From positions 930,001 through 994,000 of the forward strand of contig NZ_CP113913.1 in assembly GCF_029395355.1 (NCBI RefSeq): 64,000 nt of DNA, written 5' to 3'. Shown one piece after another: positions 7,745 through 18,403 of this stretch (within the stretch, counting starts at the first letter, position 1; every line of letters begins with the position of its first letter). The stretch is from Bifidobacterium sp. ESL0800. Its GTDB lineage: Bacteria > Actinomycetota > Actinomycetes > Actinomycetales > Bifidobacteriaceae. The position numbers and the translations under genes were made by a program. The notes beneath the pieces are model-generated. The model had not been told where the DNA came from. It saw only the letters and a list, made by a program, of their open reading frames with translations, and made no database searches.

Positions 7745-10700
7745 GTGCTTTCAACAGTTTTTCGCGTATATGTAGAAAAGAAATCCGGTTTCGACGTCGA
7801 AGCAGCCAACCTCGCCCGTGAGTTACGGGACGTTCTGGGGCTCACCGGGCTCGAGCGCGTTCGCATCATCAACCGCTACGATGCCCAGGGCTTGGATTCC
7901 GAGCTTTTCGTAGCAGCCATTCCCACAGTGTTCAGCGAACCTCCAGTGGATACGGCGACGCGGGAATTGCCGGAGTTGGCCGACGCACAGGTCTTCGCCG
8001 TGGAGTATCTGCCCGGTCAGTTCGACCAGCGGGCGGAATCCGCTAGCCAGTGCATCCAGCTGTTGAGCCAAGGGACAAGGCCAGAGGTACGGACGGCGAA
8101 AATCTATGCGCTCTATGGCGAGCTTAGCGACGACGATGTCGAAGCCATCAAACGCTACGTGATCAATCCGGTCGACGCGCACGAAACCGGGCTGGGCACG
8201 CGCGAGACGTTGGAAACCGCGGTCAAGGTTCCAGCCGATGTCGAAATCATCGACGGGTTCAACGAGCTTGACGACGCCGGATTGCAGCGTTTCATCGCCG
8301 AACGCGGGCTGGCGATGGACCTGGGTGACGCGAAGTGCTGCCAGACCTACTTCCGCGGCGAACACCGCGAGCCGACCATCACCGAAATCAAGGTGATCGA
8401 CACCTACTGGTCCGACCATTGCCGCCACACCACTTTCGGCACCGAGCTGACGAAAGTCGATATCGACGACACCGTGGTCAAAGCCGCGTTCGAGCGTTAT
8501 CTCAAGGTACGTGAAGATCTGGGACGCACCAATAAGCCTGTGACTTTGATGGATATGGGCACCATCGGTGCGAAGGAACTCGAGGCCAAAGGCGAGCTCA
8601 ACGGGCTCGACAAGTCCGAGGAAATCAATGCCTGCACCGTCAAAATCAAGGTCGACGTCGACGGCGAACCGGAAGACTGGCTCTTCCTCTTCAAAAACGA
8701 GACGCACAACCATCCCACCGAAATCGAGCCGTTCGGTGGGGCCGCCACCTGCATCGGCGGTTGCATCCGCGACCCTCTGAGCGGGCGTGCCTACGTCTAC
8801 CAGGCCATGCGCGTCACCGGTGCCGGAGACCCGCGCGTTCCGGTTTCACAAACATTGGAAGGCAAGCTCCCGCAACGTAAACTCGTCACCACCGCAGCGC
8901 AGGGCTATTCCTCATATGGCAACCAGATCGGGCTGGCGACCGGAGAAGTCCACGAAATCTACCATCCCGGTTATGTCGCCAAGCGCATGGAGGTCGGGGC
9001 CGTCGTCGGCGCCGCGCCGGCGGCCAACGTGCGACGTGAAACACCGACACCCGGCGACAAGATCATCCTTTTGGGCGGACGCACCGGACGCGACGGCATC
9101 GGCGGGGCCACCGGCGCTTCCAAGGCGCAGGACACCGAAAGCCTCACCGAATCGGGAGCCGAGGTGCAGAAGGGCAACGCGACCGTCGAACGCAAGCTGC
9201 AACGCCTCTTCCGCCGTCACGATGCCAGCGTGCTCATCAAGCGCTGCAACGATTTCGGCGCGGGCGGCGTGTCCGTGGCAACCGGCGAAATAGCCGACGG
9301 TCTCAAAATCGACCTTGACAAGGTGCCCAAGAAATACGAGGGCTTGGACGGCACCGAACTGGCGATTTCCGAGTCGCAGGAACGCATGGCCGTCGATGTG
9401 GCCGCCGAGGACGTGGACGAATTCCTGGGTTACGCACGTGAGGAGAACCTCGAGGCCACGGTCATCGCCACCGTCACGGCCGAACCACGGATGACCATGG
9501 ATTGGCGCGGCAAGCGCATCGTCGATCTTTCGCGCGAATTCCTGGCTTCCAACGGTGCAGCGAAACATCAGAATGTGCATGCGCTGCCGGCTGAGAATTA
9601 TATGGTTCCCGAAGACTGGAAATCCGGAGACCTCAGGCAACGGCTGACCTCGCTGGTCAGTGACATCAACGTCGCCGGCAACAAGGGCCTTGCCGAACGT
9701 TTCGACTCCACCATCGGCGCCGGCACCGTGCTCATGCCGTTCGGCGGTCGCAAGCAGCTGACGCCCAGCCTTGCCATGGTCGCCAAACTTCCGGTGCCGG
9801 GCGGCAAAACCACCACCGCCAGCGCGATGGCCTGGGGCTTCAACCCGTATATCACCGAGCGCAACCAGTTCGCCGGGGCCTATCTGGCCGTGGTGGAATC
9901 GGTCTGCAAGCTCGTCGCGACCGGCTTTACCCGCGAGAACGCTTATCTGAGTTTCCAGGAATATTTCGGCAAGCTCCATGAAGATCCGAATCGTTGGGGC
10001 AAGCCCGCTGCGGCATTGCTCGGCGCACTGAGCGCTCAACTCGACCTCAAAGTCGGGGCCATCGGCGGCAAAGACTCGATGAGCGGCAGCTTCGAGCAGG
10101 ACGGCAAGGAAATGGACGTGCCACCGACCTTGATTTCCTTCGCCGTGTCAACCGGGAACATGAACGGTGCCGTCTCGCCGGAATTCAAGGGTGCTGGGCA
10201 TCGTATCGTACGTATCGCGCCGAAACGGTACGGATATGGCAAGGCTTGCGAGAACACGAGCGAAAGCGAAAACGCTTACCGTCTTATCCCCAACCCAGGC
10301 GATCTGCTCGAGACGATGGCATTGGTCGAGCGTCTGAACGCCACCAATCAGGCGCTGGCAATTTCGACGCCCGGTTATGGTGCGAGCGCCGAAGCATTGT
10401 TCAAGATGACGTTGGGCAACCGCGTCGGTATCAGGCTCGATGATGTTGTGGGTCTGGATGCATTGTTCGAGCCTGAATACGGCTCGTTTATCGTAGAACT
10501 CGCCGACGGTGCCAAGGTGCCGGAAGGCAACGACCGAGTGGCTGTCACAGCCATCGGAGCAACGACGGATGCCTATGAATTCACAGCCGCCGGCGAAACC
10601 GTTGACCTCGATAATTTGCAGGACGTCTGGGAATCCGCGATGGAGGAAATCTTCCCCTATCGCAGCAAGACAAGCCGCCATGCAAGCGAAACCGAAACAC

Positions 10701-11605
10701 GGCCCGAAACGGAAACCATCAGTTACCGCAAGGGACGGCAGGCTTTTTATGTTGGCAATCCGTTGAAGGCCAAGCCTCGCGTGCTTATTCCGGTATTTCC
10801 CGGCAACAATTGCGAGTATGACGCTGAGGCGGCGTTTGCAGCGGCGGGCGCCGACCCGCATACGCTGATCGTCAACAACCTCTCCCCCGAAGCCGTCGCC
10901 GTTTCATCTCGTCAGCTGGCCGACGAAATCAAAGCCAGCCAAATCATCATGATTCCCGGCGGATTCTCCGGCGGCGACGAACCGGACGGATCGGCGAAAT
11001 TCATCACCGCGTTCTTCCGTGCCCCCGCTGTGACCGATGCCGTGCGTGACCTGCTGGGCAACCGCGACGGTCTGATGCTCGGCATCTGCAACGGGTTCCA
11101 GGCGCTGATCAAGCTTGGTCTCGTGCCTTACGGCGATATCGTCGAGCCAAGCGAAAACCAGCCGACGCTGACCTTCAACACCATCGGCCGCCATCAAAGC
11201 CGCCTGGTACGCACTCGCGTCTCCAGCAATCTGTCACCGTGGATGTCCGGCAGCAAGGTCGGCGATATCTACACCATCCCGATTTCACACGGCGAAGGAC
11301 GGTTCGTTGCCACGCCCGAACAGATCAGACAGCTTGCCGATGCCGGACAAATCGCCGCACAATATGTGGGCGAAAACGGCAATGCCAGTATGGATCTGGC
11401 CGACAACCCCAACGGTTCCATGGCCGCACTCGAGGCGCTGACCAGCCCCGACGGACGGGTGCTCGGCAAAATGGGCCATTCCGAACGTCGCGGCGACGGG
11501 CTTTACCTCAACGTTCCTGGCCACGAGTTCCAGCCGATTTTCGAAGCCGGCGTGCGCTATTTCACCGGCAAAGATACCAACAGAGCGAACGAAAGGAAGG
11601 CCTGA
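7745..11605 (+). CDS. purL: FGAM synthase, single-chain form (PurL)
   Basis: 1286 aa, the large PurL type that fuses the PurS-like N-domain, the two-lobed AIR-synthase-like synthase and a C-terminal glutaminase. It converts FGAR, glutamine and ATP to FGAM. The [15 protein letters not shown] motif near residue 318 belongs to the first synthase lobe, and GGKDSMSGS marks the second. The class I glutaminase nucleophile is the Cys of [10 protein letters not shown], about residue 1115. Many actinobacteria use separate PurS, PurQ and small PurL proteins; here one gene does all. The start is GTG 7745 with AAGGA upstream; the next residues, VFRVYVEKK, are the conserved N-terminus. purF begins one base after the stop. 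Confidence 0.97.
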   Translation: MLSTVFRVYVEKKSGFDVEAANLARELRDVLGLTGLERVRIINRYDAQGLDSELFVAAIPTVFSEPPVDTATRELPELADAQVFAVEYLPGQFDQRAESASQCIQLLSQGTRPEVRTAKIYALYGELSDDDVEAIKRYVINPVDAHETGLGTRETLETAVKVPADVEIIDGFNELDDAGLQRFIAERGLAMDLGDAKCCQTYFRGEHREPTITEIKVIDTYWSDHCRHTTFGTELTKVDIDDTVVKAAFERYLKVREDLGRTNKPVTLMDMGTIGAKELEAKGELNGLDKSEEINACTVKIKVDVDGEPEDWLFLFKNETHNHPTEIEPFGGAATCIGGCIRDPLSGRAYVYQAMRVTGAGDPRVPVSQTLEGKLPQRKLVTTAAQGYSSYGNQIGLATGEVHEIYHPGYVAKRMEVGAVVGAAPAANVRRETPTPGDKIILLGGRTGRDGIGGATGASKAQDTESLTESGAEVQKGNATVERKLQRLFRRHDASVLIKRCNDFGAGGVSVATGEIADGLKIDLDKVPKKYEGLDGTELAISESQERMAVDVAAEDVDEFLGYAREENLEATVIATVTAEPRMTMDWRGKRIVDLSREFLASNGAAKHQNVHALPAENYMVPEDWKSGDLRQRLTSLVSDINVAGNKGLAERFDSTIGAGTVLMPFGGRKQLTPSLAMVAKLPVPGGKTTTASAMAWGFNPYITERNQFAGAYLAVVESVCKLVATGFTRENAYLSFQEYFGKLHEDPNRWGKPAAALLGALSAQLDLKVGAIGGKDSMSGSFEQDGKEMDVPPTLISFAVSTGNMNGAVSPEFKGAGHRIVRIAPKRYGYGKACENTSESENAYRLIPNPGDLLETMALVERLNATNQALAISTPGYGASAEALFKMTLGNRVGIRLDDVVGLDALFEPEYGSFIVELADGAKVPEGNDRVAVTAIGATTDAYEFTAAGETVDLDNLQDVWESAMEEIFPYRSKTSRHASETETRPETETISYRKGRQAFYVGNPLKAKPRVLIPVFPGNNCEYDAEAAFAAAGADPHTLIVNNLSPEAVAVSSRQLADEIKASQIIMIPGGFSGGDEPDGSAKFITAFFRAPAVTDAVRDLLGNRDGLMLGICNGFQALIKLGLVPYGDIVEPSENQPTLTFNTIGRHQSRLVRTRVSSNLSPWMSGSKVGDIYTIPISHGEGRFVATPEQIRQLADAGQIAAQYVGENGNASMDLADNPNGSMAALEALTSPDGRVLGKMGHSERRGDGLYLNVPGHEFQPIFEAGVRYFTGKDTNRANERKA

Positions 11606-11606
11606 G

Positions 11607-13163
11607 ATGTCATTCGAACTCGAAGACGTTCACGAGGAATGCGGACTGTTCGGCGTCTGGGGCCACCCCGATGCGGCTCGATTGACTTATTTCGGACTTC
11701 ATGCGCTGCAGCACCGCGGGCAAGAAGGCGCCGGCATGGTATCCTGCGACCACGGCAAGCTTATCGGCCATCGCGGGCTCGGGCTGCTGACCGAAGTATT
11801 CCACGACGAACACGAAATCGAACGGCTCACCGGCGATCGCGCCATCGGCCACGTGCGCTACGCGACCAGCGGCACAGGCGGCATCGACAACATCCAGCCG
11901 TTCATCTTCTCCTTCCACGACGGCGACATCGCGCTGGCACACAACGGCAACCTCACCAACTGCATCGCACTGCGCACCCAGCTTGAAAACGAAGGCGCCA
12001 TCTTCCACTCCAATTCGGACACCGAGGTGCTGATGCACCTGATCCGCCGCTCGAGCAAACCGACGTTCGTCGAAAAACTCAAGGAAGCCCTGAACATCGT
12101 CCATGGCGGATTCGCCTATCTGCTGATGACCAAAAACGCGATGATCGGGGCGCTCGACCCGAACGGCTTCCGCCCGCTTTCGCTGGGACGGATGAGCAAC
12201 GGGGCCTATGTGCTGGCCAGCGAGACCTGCGCACTGGACACTGTGGGCGCCGAGTTGGTCCGCGACATCAGGCCCGGCGAAATCGTTGTGGTGGACGACA
12301 ACGGTTATCGCATCATGTCATACACCGACAAGACCCAGCTGGCGATCTGCTCGATGGAGTTCATCTATTTCGCCCGTCCGGATTCCAACATCTACGGCGT
12401 CAACGTGCATTCCGCCCGCAAGCGCATGGGTGCACGCCTCGCCCGTGAAGCGCCGGTCGACGCCGATATGGTCATCGGTGTGCCGAACTCCTCGCTTTCC
12501 GCCGCCTCCGGCTATTCCGAAGCCAGCGGACTGCCCAACGAGATGGGGCTGATCAAGAACCAATACATCGCCCGCACTTTCATCCAGCCGACGCAGGAAC
12601 TGCGCGAACAGGGCGTGCGTATGAAGCTTTCGGCCGTTCGTGGCGTGGTCAAAGGCAAGCGGATCATCGTCATCGACGACTCCATTGTGCGCGGCACCAC
12701 CTCCAAGCGCATCGTCCAGCTGCTGCGCGAGGCGGGCGCGGCGGAAGTGCACATGCGCATCAGCTCCCCGCCGTTGAAATACCCGTGCTTCTACGGCATC
12801 GACATCTCGACGACCCGTGAACTGATCGCCGCACGGATGAGCGTCGAGGAAATTCGCAAGCATATCGGCGCTGATTCCTTGCAATTCCTGAGCCTTGATG
12901 GCCTTATCGAATCCATCGGCCTCAACGCCGACGCACCCTACGGGGGCCTTTGTGTCGCCTATTTCAACGGCGACTACCCCACCGCCCTGGACGATTACGA
13001 AGACGAATTTCTCGCTTCGCTCAAACCGGAGGAACGCGAGCGGCTGCCGCATTTCGCCAAATACGAAAGCCAATACCGGGGCAACGAATACCGCAACGCG
13101 GAATCGTCAAAGCAGAACGGCCAAATTATCAGCACCACCACAGCCACCACAAGGAGGGCATAG
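11607..13163 (+). CDS. purF: Amidophosphoribosyltransferase (PurF)
   Basis: 518 aa. It catalyses the committed step, moving glutamine nitrogen to PRPP to make phosphoribosylamine. The predicted N-terminal nucleophile is C12 ([12 protein letters not shown]), implying removal of an 11-residue propeptide. The PRPP loop is [12 protein letters not shown] in the C-terminal phosphoribosyltransferase domain. The last 35 residues are a hydrophilic Asn/Gln/Thr-rich tail. ATG 11607 has AAGGAAGG upstream and overlaps none of purL. purM follows after one base, so purL-purF-purM form a tight operon. Confidence 0.97.
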   Translation: MSFELEDVHEECGLFGVWGHPDAARLTYFGLHALQHRGQEGAGMVSCDHGKLIGHRGLGLLTEVFHDEHEIERLTGDRAIGHVRYATSGTGGIDNIQPFIFSFHDGDIALAHNGNLTNCIALRTQLENEGAIFHSNSDTEVLMHLIRRSSKPTFVEKLKEALNIVHGGFAYLLMTKNAMIGALDPNGFRPLSLGRMSNGAYVLASETCALDTVGAELVRDIRPGEIVVVDDNGYRIMSYTDKTQLAICSMEFIYFARPDSNIYGVNVHSARKRMGARLAREAPVDADMVIGVPNSSLSAASGYSEASGLPNEMGLIKNQYIARTFIQPTQELREQGVRMKLSAVRGVVKGKRIIVIDDSIVRGTTSKRIVQLLREAGAAEVHMRISSPPLKYPCFYGIDISTTRELIAARMSVEEIRKHIGADSLQFLSLDGLIESIGLNADAPYGGLCVAYFNGDYPTALDDYEDEFLASLKPEERERLPHFAKYESQYRGNEYRNAESSKQNGQIISTTTATTRRA

Positions 13164-13164
13164 C

Positions 13165-14250
13165 ATGCCGAAAGCATACGAACAAGCGGGAGTCAGCGTC
13201 GAGGCCGGTTACGAGGTCGTCCGGCGCATCAAATCGCACGTCGCACGCACCAACCGTCCTGGCGTGGTCGGCGGCATCGGCGGTTTCGGTGGGCTTTTCG
13301 ACTTGGCGAGCCTCGGCTACAAGGAGCCGATGCTGGTCAGTGGAACCGACGGCGTGGGCACCAAGCTCATGGTCGCCAAGATGGCCGGCAAACACGACAC
13401 CATCGGCATCGACTGCGTGGCGATGTGCGTCAACGACATCGCCGCCCAGGGCGCGCAACCGCTCTTCTTCCTCGACTATATCGCCTGCGGCAAGAACAAT
13501 CCCGCACTTCTGGAGCAGGTCGTTTCCGGCGTGGCCGATGGCTGCGTTCAGGCGGATTCGGCGCTGATCGGCGGCGAAACGGCGGAAATGCCGGGCATGT
13601 ATGCACCCGACGAATACGATCTGGCCGGATTCGCGGTCGGTGTGGCCGAGAAATCCGCTATCGTCGACGGCTCGGGCATCCGTGAAGGTGACACGCTGAT
13701 CGGTCTGGAATCCTCGGGAGTCCATTCCAACGGATTCTCGCTGGTACGCGAGGCCCTGTTCGGCGAGGCCGGCTACAGCGTCGACACCTCTCTTGCCGCC
13801 CTTCCGGAATTCAAGGACTCTAAGAACGGACACGCCGATGATGACCATGCGACAACGCTTGGCGACGTCCTGCTCACCCCGACGAAAATCTACGTCCATG
13901 CGTTGAAGCCGCTGTTCGCCGCAGGGCTGATCAAAGGTGTCGCGCACATCACCGGCGGCGGGTTCATCGAAAATATCCCCCGTATGATTCCTGACGGCCT
14001 CGCCGCCTCGATCAAGGTCGGCACATGGAATATTCCGCCGATTTTCGACGTCATCGAACGCGCCGGCGGCATCGAGCACGCCGAAATGTTCAACGTCTTC
14101 AACATGGGCATCGGCATGGTCCTGGCCGTCGACTCGCAAAACGCGCAGAAAACGCTCGAGACGCTCGAAACCGTCGACGAGACCGGTCATATCATCGGCT
14201 CGATCGTTCCGGAGGCGCGCAACGGACATGGACGGGTGCAGTTCCAGTAG
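13165..14250 (+). CDS. purM: AIR synthetase (PurM)
   Basis: 361 aa. It closes the imidazole ring of FGAM with ATP to give AIR. The N-terminus [27 protein letters not shown] and the [10 protein letters not shown] segment are diagnostic. [13 protein letters not shown] is the conserved C-terminal block. ATG 13165 was chosen because a perfect AAGGAGG lies at 13151-13157; the frame is open further upstream only as overlap with purF. A short insertion around residue 215 ([12 protein letters not shown]) is family-variable. A 10-bp inverted repeat begins at its stop codon. Confidence 0.97.
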   Translation: MPKAYEQAGVSVEAGYEVVRRIKSHVARTNRPGVVGGIGGFGGLFDLASLGYKEPMLVSGTDGVGTKLMVAKMAGKHDTIGIDCVAMCVNDIAAQGAQPLFFLDYIACGKNNPALLEQVVSGVADGCVQADSALIGGETAEMPGMYAPDEYDLAGFAVGVAEKSAIVDGSGIREGDTLIGLESSGVHSNGFSLVREALFGEAGYSVDTSLAALPEFKDSKNGHADDDHATTLGDVLLTPTKIYVHALKPLFAAGLIKGVAHITGGGFIENIPRMIPDGLAASIKVGTWNIPPIFDVIERAGGIEHAEMFNVFNMGIGMVLAVDSQNAQKTLETLETVDETGHIIGSIVPEARNGHGRVQFQ

Positions 14251-14306
14251 CGTATGCCGTAAACCGTTCATCTGTCATCTATTTATGATCGCTTTTCGGC
14301 ATACGC
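14250..14306. terminator. Inverted repeat after purM
   Basis: GCGTATGCCG (14250-14259) pairs perfectly with CGGCATACGC (14297-14306) across a 37-base loop. It begins at the last base of the purM stop codon. No T-tract follows, so it could slow or process the transcript rather than end it; purD lies 124 bases further on. Confidence 0.45.
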
Positions 14307-14429
14307 GGTCGATTACGCAGAATTCCGTTCGTCTATACTTGACAGTGAATTCATGAAAACGTCCACGAGCCAATCAATAACGAATCGGCAATACAATTTC
14401 CACTGGCGGAATCTTAAAAAGGAGACGAA

Positions 14430-15764
14430 ATGGGTATGAAGGTTTTGGTCATCGGATCGGGAGCGCGCGAACACGCCATCGCGGCCACGCTGCTCAAAGG
14501 TGCAAGCGTGGACGAAGTCACCGTCGCCCCCGGTAATCCCGGCATGGAGCTCGACGGCATCCGCACCACCCGCATCGACCCTTCCAACCATGCGGCCCTG
14601 ATCGAGTTCATGCGCTCCAGCAACTACGACTGGGCACTGGTCGGCCCCGAAGTCCCGCTGATGCACGGCATTGTTGACGATTTCCGCGAAGTCGGTCTCA
14701 AAGCATTCGGCCCCACCCGTGCCGCGGCCCAGGTCGAAGGCTCCAAAGATTTCGCCAAGCAGCTTATGGCCCGCCACGCCATTCCGACCGCAGCCTACCG
14801 CACTTTCACCGACTACGAAGCCGCGGCCGCGTATGTTATGGAGCACGGGGCGCCCATCGTCGTCAAGGCCGACGGACTGGCAGCCGGCAAAGGCGTGACC
14901 GTGGCGCTCGACACCCAGACGGCGCTTGACGCCCTCGAAGACATCTTCGTCGAGCACCGTTTCGGCAACGCCGATCTCAAAGTCGTGCTCGAAGACTTCC
15001 TCGAGGGCCAGGAGTTCTCGCTGATGAGCTTCGTCAACGGCACCGCGTTCTGGCCGATGCCGATTTCGCAGGACCACAAGCGTGCCTATGACAGCGACAA
15101 AGGCCCGAACACCGGTGGTATGGGAGCCTATAGCCCCGTCCCCCAAATCAGCGACGAAACCGTCACAACCGCCATTGACACCATTGTGCGTCCCACCGTC
15201 AAGGCGTTGGCTGAAGAGGGCACGCCGTTCACCGGCATCCTCTACGCCGGGCTCATCGCCACCGACGACGGTCCGAAAGTCATCGAGTTCAACGCCCGCT
15301 TCGGCGACCCCGAGACGGAGGCGGTGTTACCGCTCCTGACCAGCGATCTGGGCGCAGGCATCAACGCGATTCTGAACGACGAGACGCCCACCTTCACCTG
15401 GCGCACGGACACCACGGCGCTTGGCGTGGTCTTGGCCGCCGACGGCTACCCCGGCAATCCCAAGAAAGGCACCCCGGTTCCGGCTATCGACACCGATGCG
15501 GAATCCCACATCTATTATGCCGGCGTGAAAACATCCAAGCATCCCGAAACCGTCGAATCCGCCGATTCAGCCTCGCCGACAACCAGCTTGGTCTCCTCCT
15601 CCGGCCGTGTTCTGGTCTACGAAACGCTCGCCCCGACCCTCAAGGCCGCCCAAACCAAAATCTACGACACCCTGGACGCCTTGGATACCACTGGTTTCTT
15701 CTACCGCCACGACATCGGCGCCAAGGCTTTGCAGGCCGTCGTTGAAGATGACAAAGAACAATAA
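14430..15764 (+). CDS. purD: GAR synthetase (PurD)
   Basis: 444 aa ATP-grasp ligase joining glycine to phosphoribosylamine, the second step of purine synthesis. MKVLVIGSGAREHAI is the N-terminal signature; VVKADGLAAGKGV and FNARFGDPE are the ATP-grasp and metal-binding blocks. ATG 14430 follows AAGGAG by five bases; MGMK gives a second possible ATG two codons later. It is separated from purM by 179 bases, so it may have its own promoter (TATACT at 14334-14339 is a candidate -10). It uses glycine, which the threonine aldolase of this region would supply. Confidence 0.97.
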   Translation: MGMKVLVIGSGAREHAIAATLLKGASVDEVTVAPGNPGMELDGIRTTRIDPSNHAALIEFMRSSNYDWALVGPEVPLMHGIVDDFREVGLKAFGPTRAAAQVEGSKDFAKQLMARHAIPTAAYRTFTDYEAAAAYVMEHGAPIVVKADGLAAGKGVTVALDTQTALDALEDIFVEHRFGNADLKVVLEDFLEGQEFSLMSFVNGTAFWPMPISQDHKRAYDSDKGPNTGGMGAYSPVPQISDETVTTAIDTIVRPTVKALAEEGTPFTGILYAGLIATDDGPKVIEFNARFGDPETEAVLPLLTSDLGAGINAILNDETPTFTWRTDTTALGVVLAADGYPGNPKKGTPVPAIDTDAESHIYYAGVKTSKHPETVESADSASPTTSLVSSSGRVLVYETLAPTLKAAQTKIYDTLDALDTTGFFYRHDIGAKALQAVVEDDKEQ

Positions 15765-16089
15765 ATACGAGACCATACGGTATGACTACAACGCTTGGCC
15801 ATGCCGCAACCATCAAATCCACCATCATACGAACCGTTCCCCGCAAGCAACAACACCGTGAGGTTCAGCGATGGCCCGAACGTCATATAGCGCCATCCTG
15901 TCCACAGGAGCGGGTCATTCACGCAATTTCGATGACAAGCGAAAGCACGAGCCCAATACCGTCATTGCCAAACCAAAGCATAGAGACAACAGAAAGGCTG
16001 CTCAGTCATCCTTGGCAATGTTTGCACAATTAGTGGAATTCCAATATATTATTGAAATATCCGATGTTGGAAAACGGCAATCATTGAAG
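15765..16089 (+). promoter_or_regulatory. Intergenic region with strong promoter for the ABC exporter
   Basis: 325 bases. A near-consensus promoter is visible: TTGCAC at 16022-16027, a 17-base spacer, and TATATT at 16045-16050. Its start point near 16057 rules out translation from the upstream ATG 15871 for transcripts made here. Nothing else recognisable. Confidence 0.65.
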
Positions 16090-16905
16090 ATGGGCGTGGC
16101 AATGCAGAGAAATATCAAGAGTTCAGACAGCGACGACGGGCACGCCGTCTCCAACCATGCGCCGTCGTCACACCGGCCGCGCGAATTTGTGAGCATCCAT
16201 AACCTGCGCAAGGTCTACGCGGTCGACGACGACAAGGTGGTCGCCTTGGCACGCATCAATCTGGAAATCCCTCGCGGGCAGATCTGCTGCATCTTCGGGG
16301 AATCCGGTTCAGGCAAATCGACGTTGCTCAACCAGATGGCCGGCATGGAGAAACCGACGAAAGGGTCGGTGCGTATCGGCAGGGACAACATTTCGACGAT
16401 GAGCGAACGCGAACTGGCCGTGTTCCGCCAACGACACATCGGTTTCGTCTTCCAGTCCTATAATCTGCTCCCCCACCTGACAGCAGTGGAGAACGTGGCG
16501 ATGCCGCTGATGTTCTCCGGGGTCGGCAAGGCCGAACGCGAAGCCAAGGCGAGCAAGATGCTCAAACGCGTGGGGCTGGGCAAGCGCCTCAAGCATTTCC
16601 CCTCGCAGATGTCGGGAGGCCAGCAGCAGCGCGTGGGCATCGCCCGTGCCTTCATCGCGCATCCCGAGGTCGTTTTCGCCGACGAACCGACCGGCAACCT
16701 CGATTCCAAAACCAAGGTCGAGGTGATGACCATGATGCGCACCTTCGCCCGACATTACCGCCAGACGCTGGTGCTGGTGACGCACGACGAACATATGGCG
16801 GCATACGCGGACCGTGTCGTCACCCTGCTTGACGGCCATATCGTCAGTGACACCGCCAACCGTTCCTCCGATTTCGCTACTGCAGACTCCGGACATCCGC
16901 AGTAG
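16090..16905 (+). CDS. ABC transporter ATP-binding protein (MacB/LolD type)
   Basis: 271 aa from ATG 16090. Walker A is GESGSGKST, the Q-loop FVFQSYN, the signature MSGGQQQRVGIAR, Walker B VVFADEPTG and the H-loop LVTHD. This set matches the MacB/LolD family, which powers export or lipoprotein release through FtsX-type permeases. The frame is open from 15871, but that stretch is rich in rare residue combinations and lies across a strong promoter, so 16090 or 16102 is more likely. The first 35 residues before FVSIHNLRKVY are variable. It is followed by the membrane-anchored partner (88 bases) and the permease, forming a three-gene unit. The substrate is unknown. Confidence 0.9.
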   Translation: MGVAMQRNIKSSDSDDGHAVSNHAPSSHRPREFVSIHNLRKVYAVDDDKVVALARINLEIPRGQICCIFGESGSGKSTLLNQMAGMEKPTKGSVRIGRDNISTMSERELAVFRQRHIGFVFQSYNLLPHLTAVENVAMPLMFSGVGKAEREAKASKMLKRVGLGKRLKHFPSQMSGGQQQRVGIARAFIAHPEVVFADEPTGNLDSKTKVEVMTMMRTFARHYRQTLVLVTHDEHMAAYADRVVTLLDGHIVSDTANRSSDFATADSGHPQ

Positions 16906-16993
16906 CGATAGCAGTGACACATCAGACGCAACGAAGCAGACAACCACACCACCATAGGGGCAGACGAAAACGCAACCAGACAAAGGAGTCATC

Positions 16994-18403
16994 ATGAACA
17001 ACCGCAACATTCCATCGTTTGAGCAGACAGCAGCAGAAGCCCAAGGCATAGCCGCCGACGCCACGGCACATCAATCACTGCGCAATATCCACGCCGTCAA
17101 TACCATCCATGCCATCCACTCCATCGTTCATCCCCTATCGGCGCATCACCCTACTCGCCTCGTTTCCGCCTTACTCGCCATCGCCACCGCGCTCTGCCTG
17201 ATCTTGGGCCCAGCCCTGCTGATGCCGCAACACCACGCATATGCCGACGAGACGGAAGCGAGCGCAACCAAATCCGGCAGCGACAACAGCGGCGGCCCTG
17301 TCAACGAGCCGATGGCCGGACCCGTGCCGAACATCATCATCACCAACTTCACCTATGGCGACGGATCGATACCGGTCGGCGGCAATTTCAATCTCGGCTT
17401 CACCTTCCAGAACAAGGGCCAGGTGGCCGTGCAGAACATGGTCGTCACCGTCGACGGAGGCGACATGCTGACCATCGCGGGAGGTACCAACACTTTCTAC
17501 GTCGACTTCCTCGCAGCGGGATACTCACTGACCGAAACCGTGCCGATGCAGGCGCTGGCCGACGCCAAGACCGGTGCTCAGGGCGTCTCGATCCACTTCA
17601 CCTATGAATATGTCGAAAACAACCAGCGTTCCTCGGCTTCCGCCGACATCAAAGTATCGGTACCGCTCAGCCAGCCCGACCGCATGCAGTTGAATACCCC
17701 GACCATCCCGGAGACCACACGCCGCGGCGAGGAGACCACCATCACCCTGGCCTATGTGAATAAAGGCAAAGGCGACGTCTCGAACCTCGAAGCCACCTTG
17801 GAGGGCGAAGGGTTCAAGGCCGCCACGCCCACGCAGTACCTCGGCAACGTGGCCAGCGGAGCCAACGGCAGCATCGGCTACCTCTTCACGCCAGAGCGCA
17901 TAGGCAAACTTGACGCCAAGCTCAAGGTCTCCTACGAGGATTCCAACGGCAAACCGCAGAGCAAGGAGTTTCCGGTCAGCCTGCAGGTAGAGGCCCCGGC
18001 TCCGCCGCCAGAGGCCATGGCCTCCCAGGAAGCGCATGCACCCAATCCGCTTCCCTTCCTCATTATCGGCGTCGCCGTACTGGTGCTCATCATCGCGCTG
18101 ATCGTCATATTGGTGCACCGCCATCACAAGAAAAAAGCCAGGCTCGCCGCCCTCGCCGATGACGATGACGACGACGACGATTGGGACGGCGAATCCGCCG
18201 ATACCACGTTCGCCGCTCTGCCACCGGCAAATACGCAAGGAGCCAACGGCACACCGACACAGGTGATACAGCCTGTCGCCGGGAACGGTACGTCTCCGGT
18301 ATCGTCCAACGCGGATAGCGTTATCTTAAAACCCGCGGATACGCAGGAGCCACAGACTTCAACATCCGCACAAAGCCTTTCAAGCCGCGATGAGGACCAA
18401 TGA
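16994..18403 (+). CDS. Secreted, C-terminally anchored protein of an ABC exporter
   Basis: 469 aa. A long N-terminal region (about 54 residues, His-rich) precedes a hydrophobic signal segment at about 56-78, ending AYA at 82-84, a possible signal peptidase site. Two repeated beta-rich modules follow, each with the pattern of CARDB/COG1361 domains (NIIITNFTYGDG...; TIPETTRRGEETTITLAYVN...). A single helix at about 355-374 is followed by HRHHKKK, so the protein is anchored with its C-terminus inside. The cytoplasmic tail carries eight Asp in a row, then a Pro/Thr/Gln-rich stretch. ATG 16994 has AAGGAG upstream. It lies between ABC ATPase and permease, where Gram-negative systems place a MacA-like adaptor. 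The role is inferred. Confidence 0.7.
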   Translation: MNNRNIPSFEQTAAEAQGIAADATAHQSLRNIHAVNTIHAIHSIVHPLSAHHPTRLVSALLAIATALCLILGPALLMPQHHAYADETEASATKSGSDNSGGPVNEPMAGPVPNIIITNFTYGDGSIPVGGNFNLGFTFQNKGQVAVQNMVVTVDGGDMLTIAGGTNTFYVDFLAAGYSLTETVPMQALADAKTGAQGVSIHFTYEYVENNQRSSASADIKVSVPLSQPDRMQLNTPTIPETTRRGEETTITLAYVNKGKGDVSNLEATLEGEGFKAATPTQYLGNVASGANGSIGYLFTPERIGKLDAKLKVSYEDSNGKPQSKEFPVSLQVEAPAPPPEAMASQEAHAPNPLPFLIIGVAVLVLIIALIVILVHRHHKKKARLAALADDDDDDDDWDGESADTTFAALPPANTQGANGTPTQVIQPVAGNGTSPVSSNADSVILKPADTQEPQTSTSAQSLSSRDEDQ

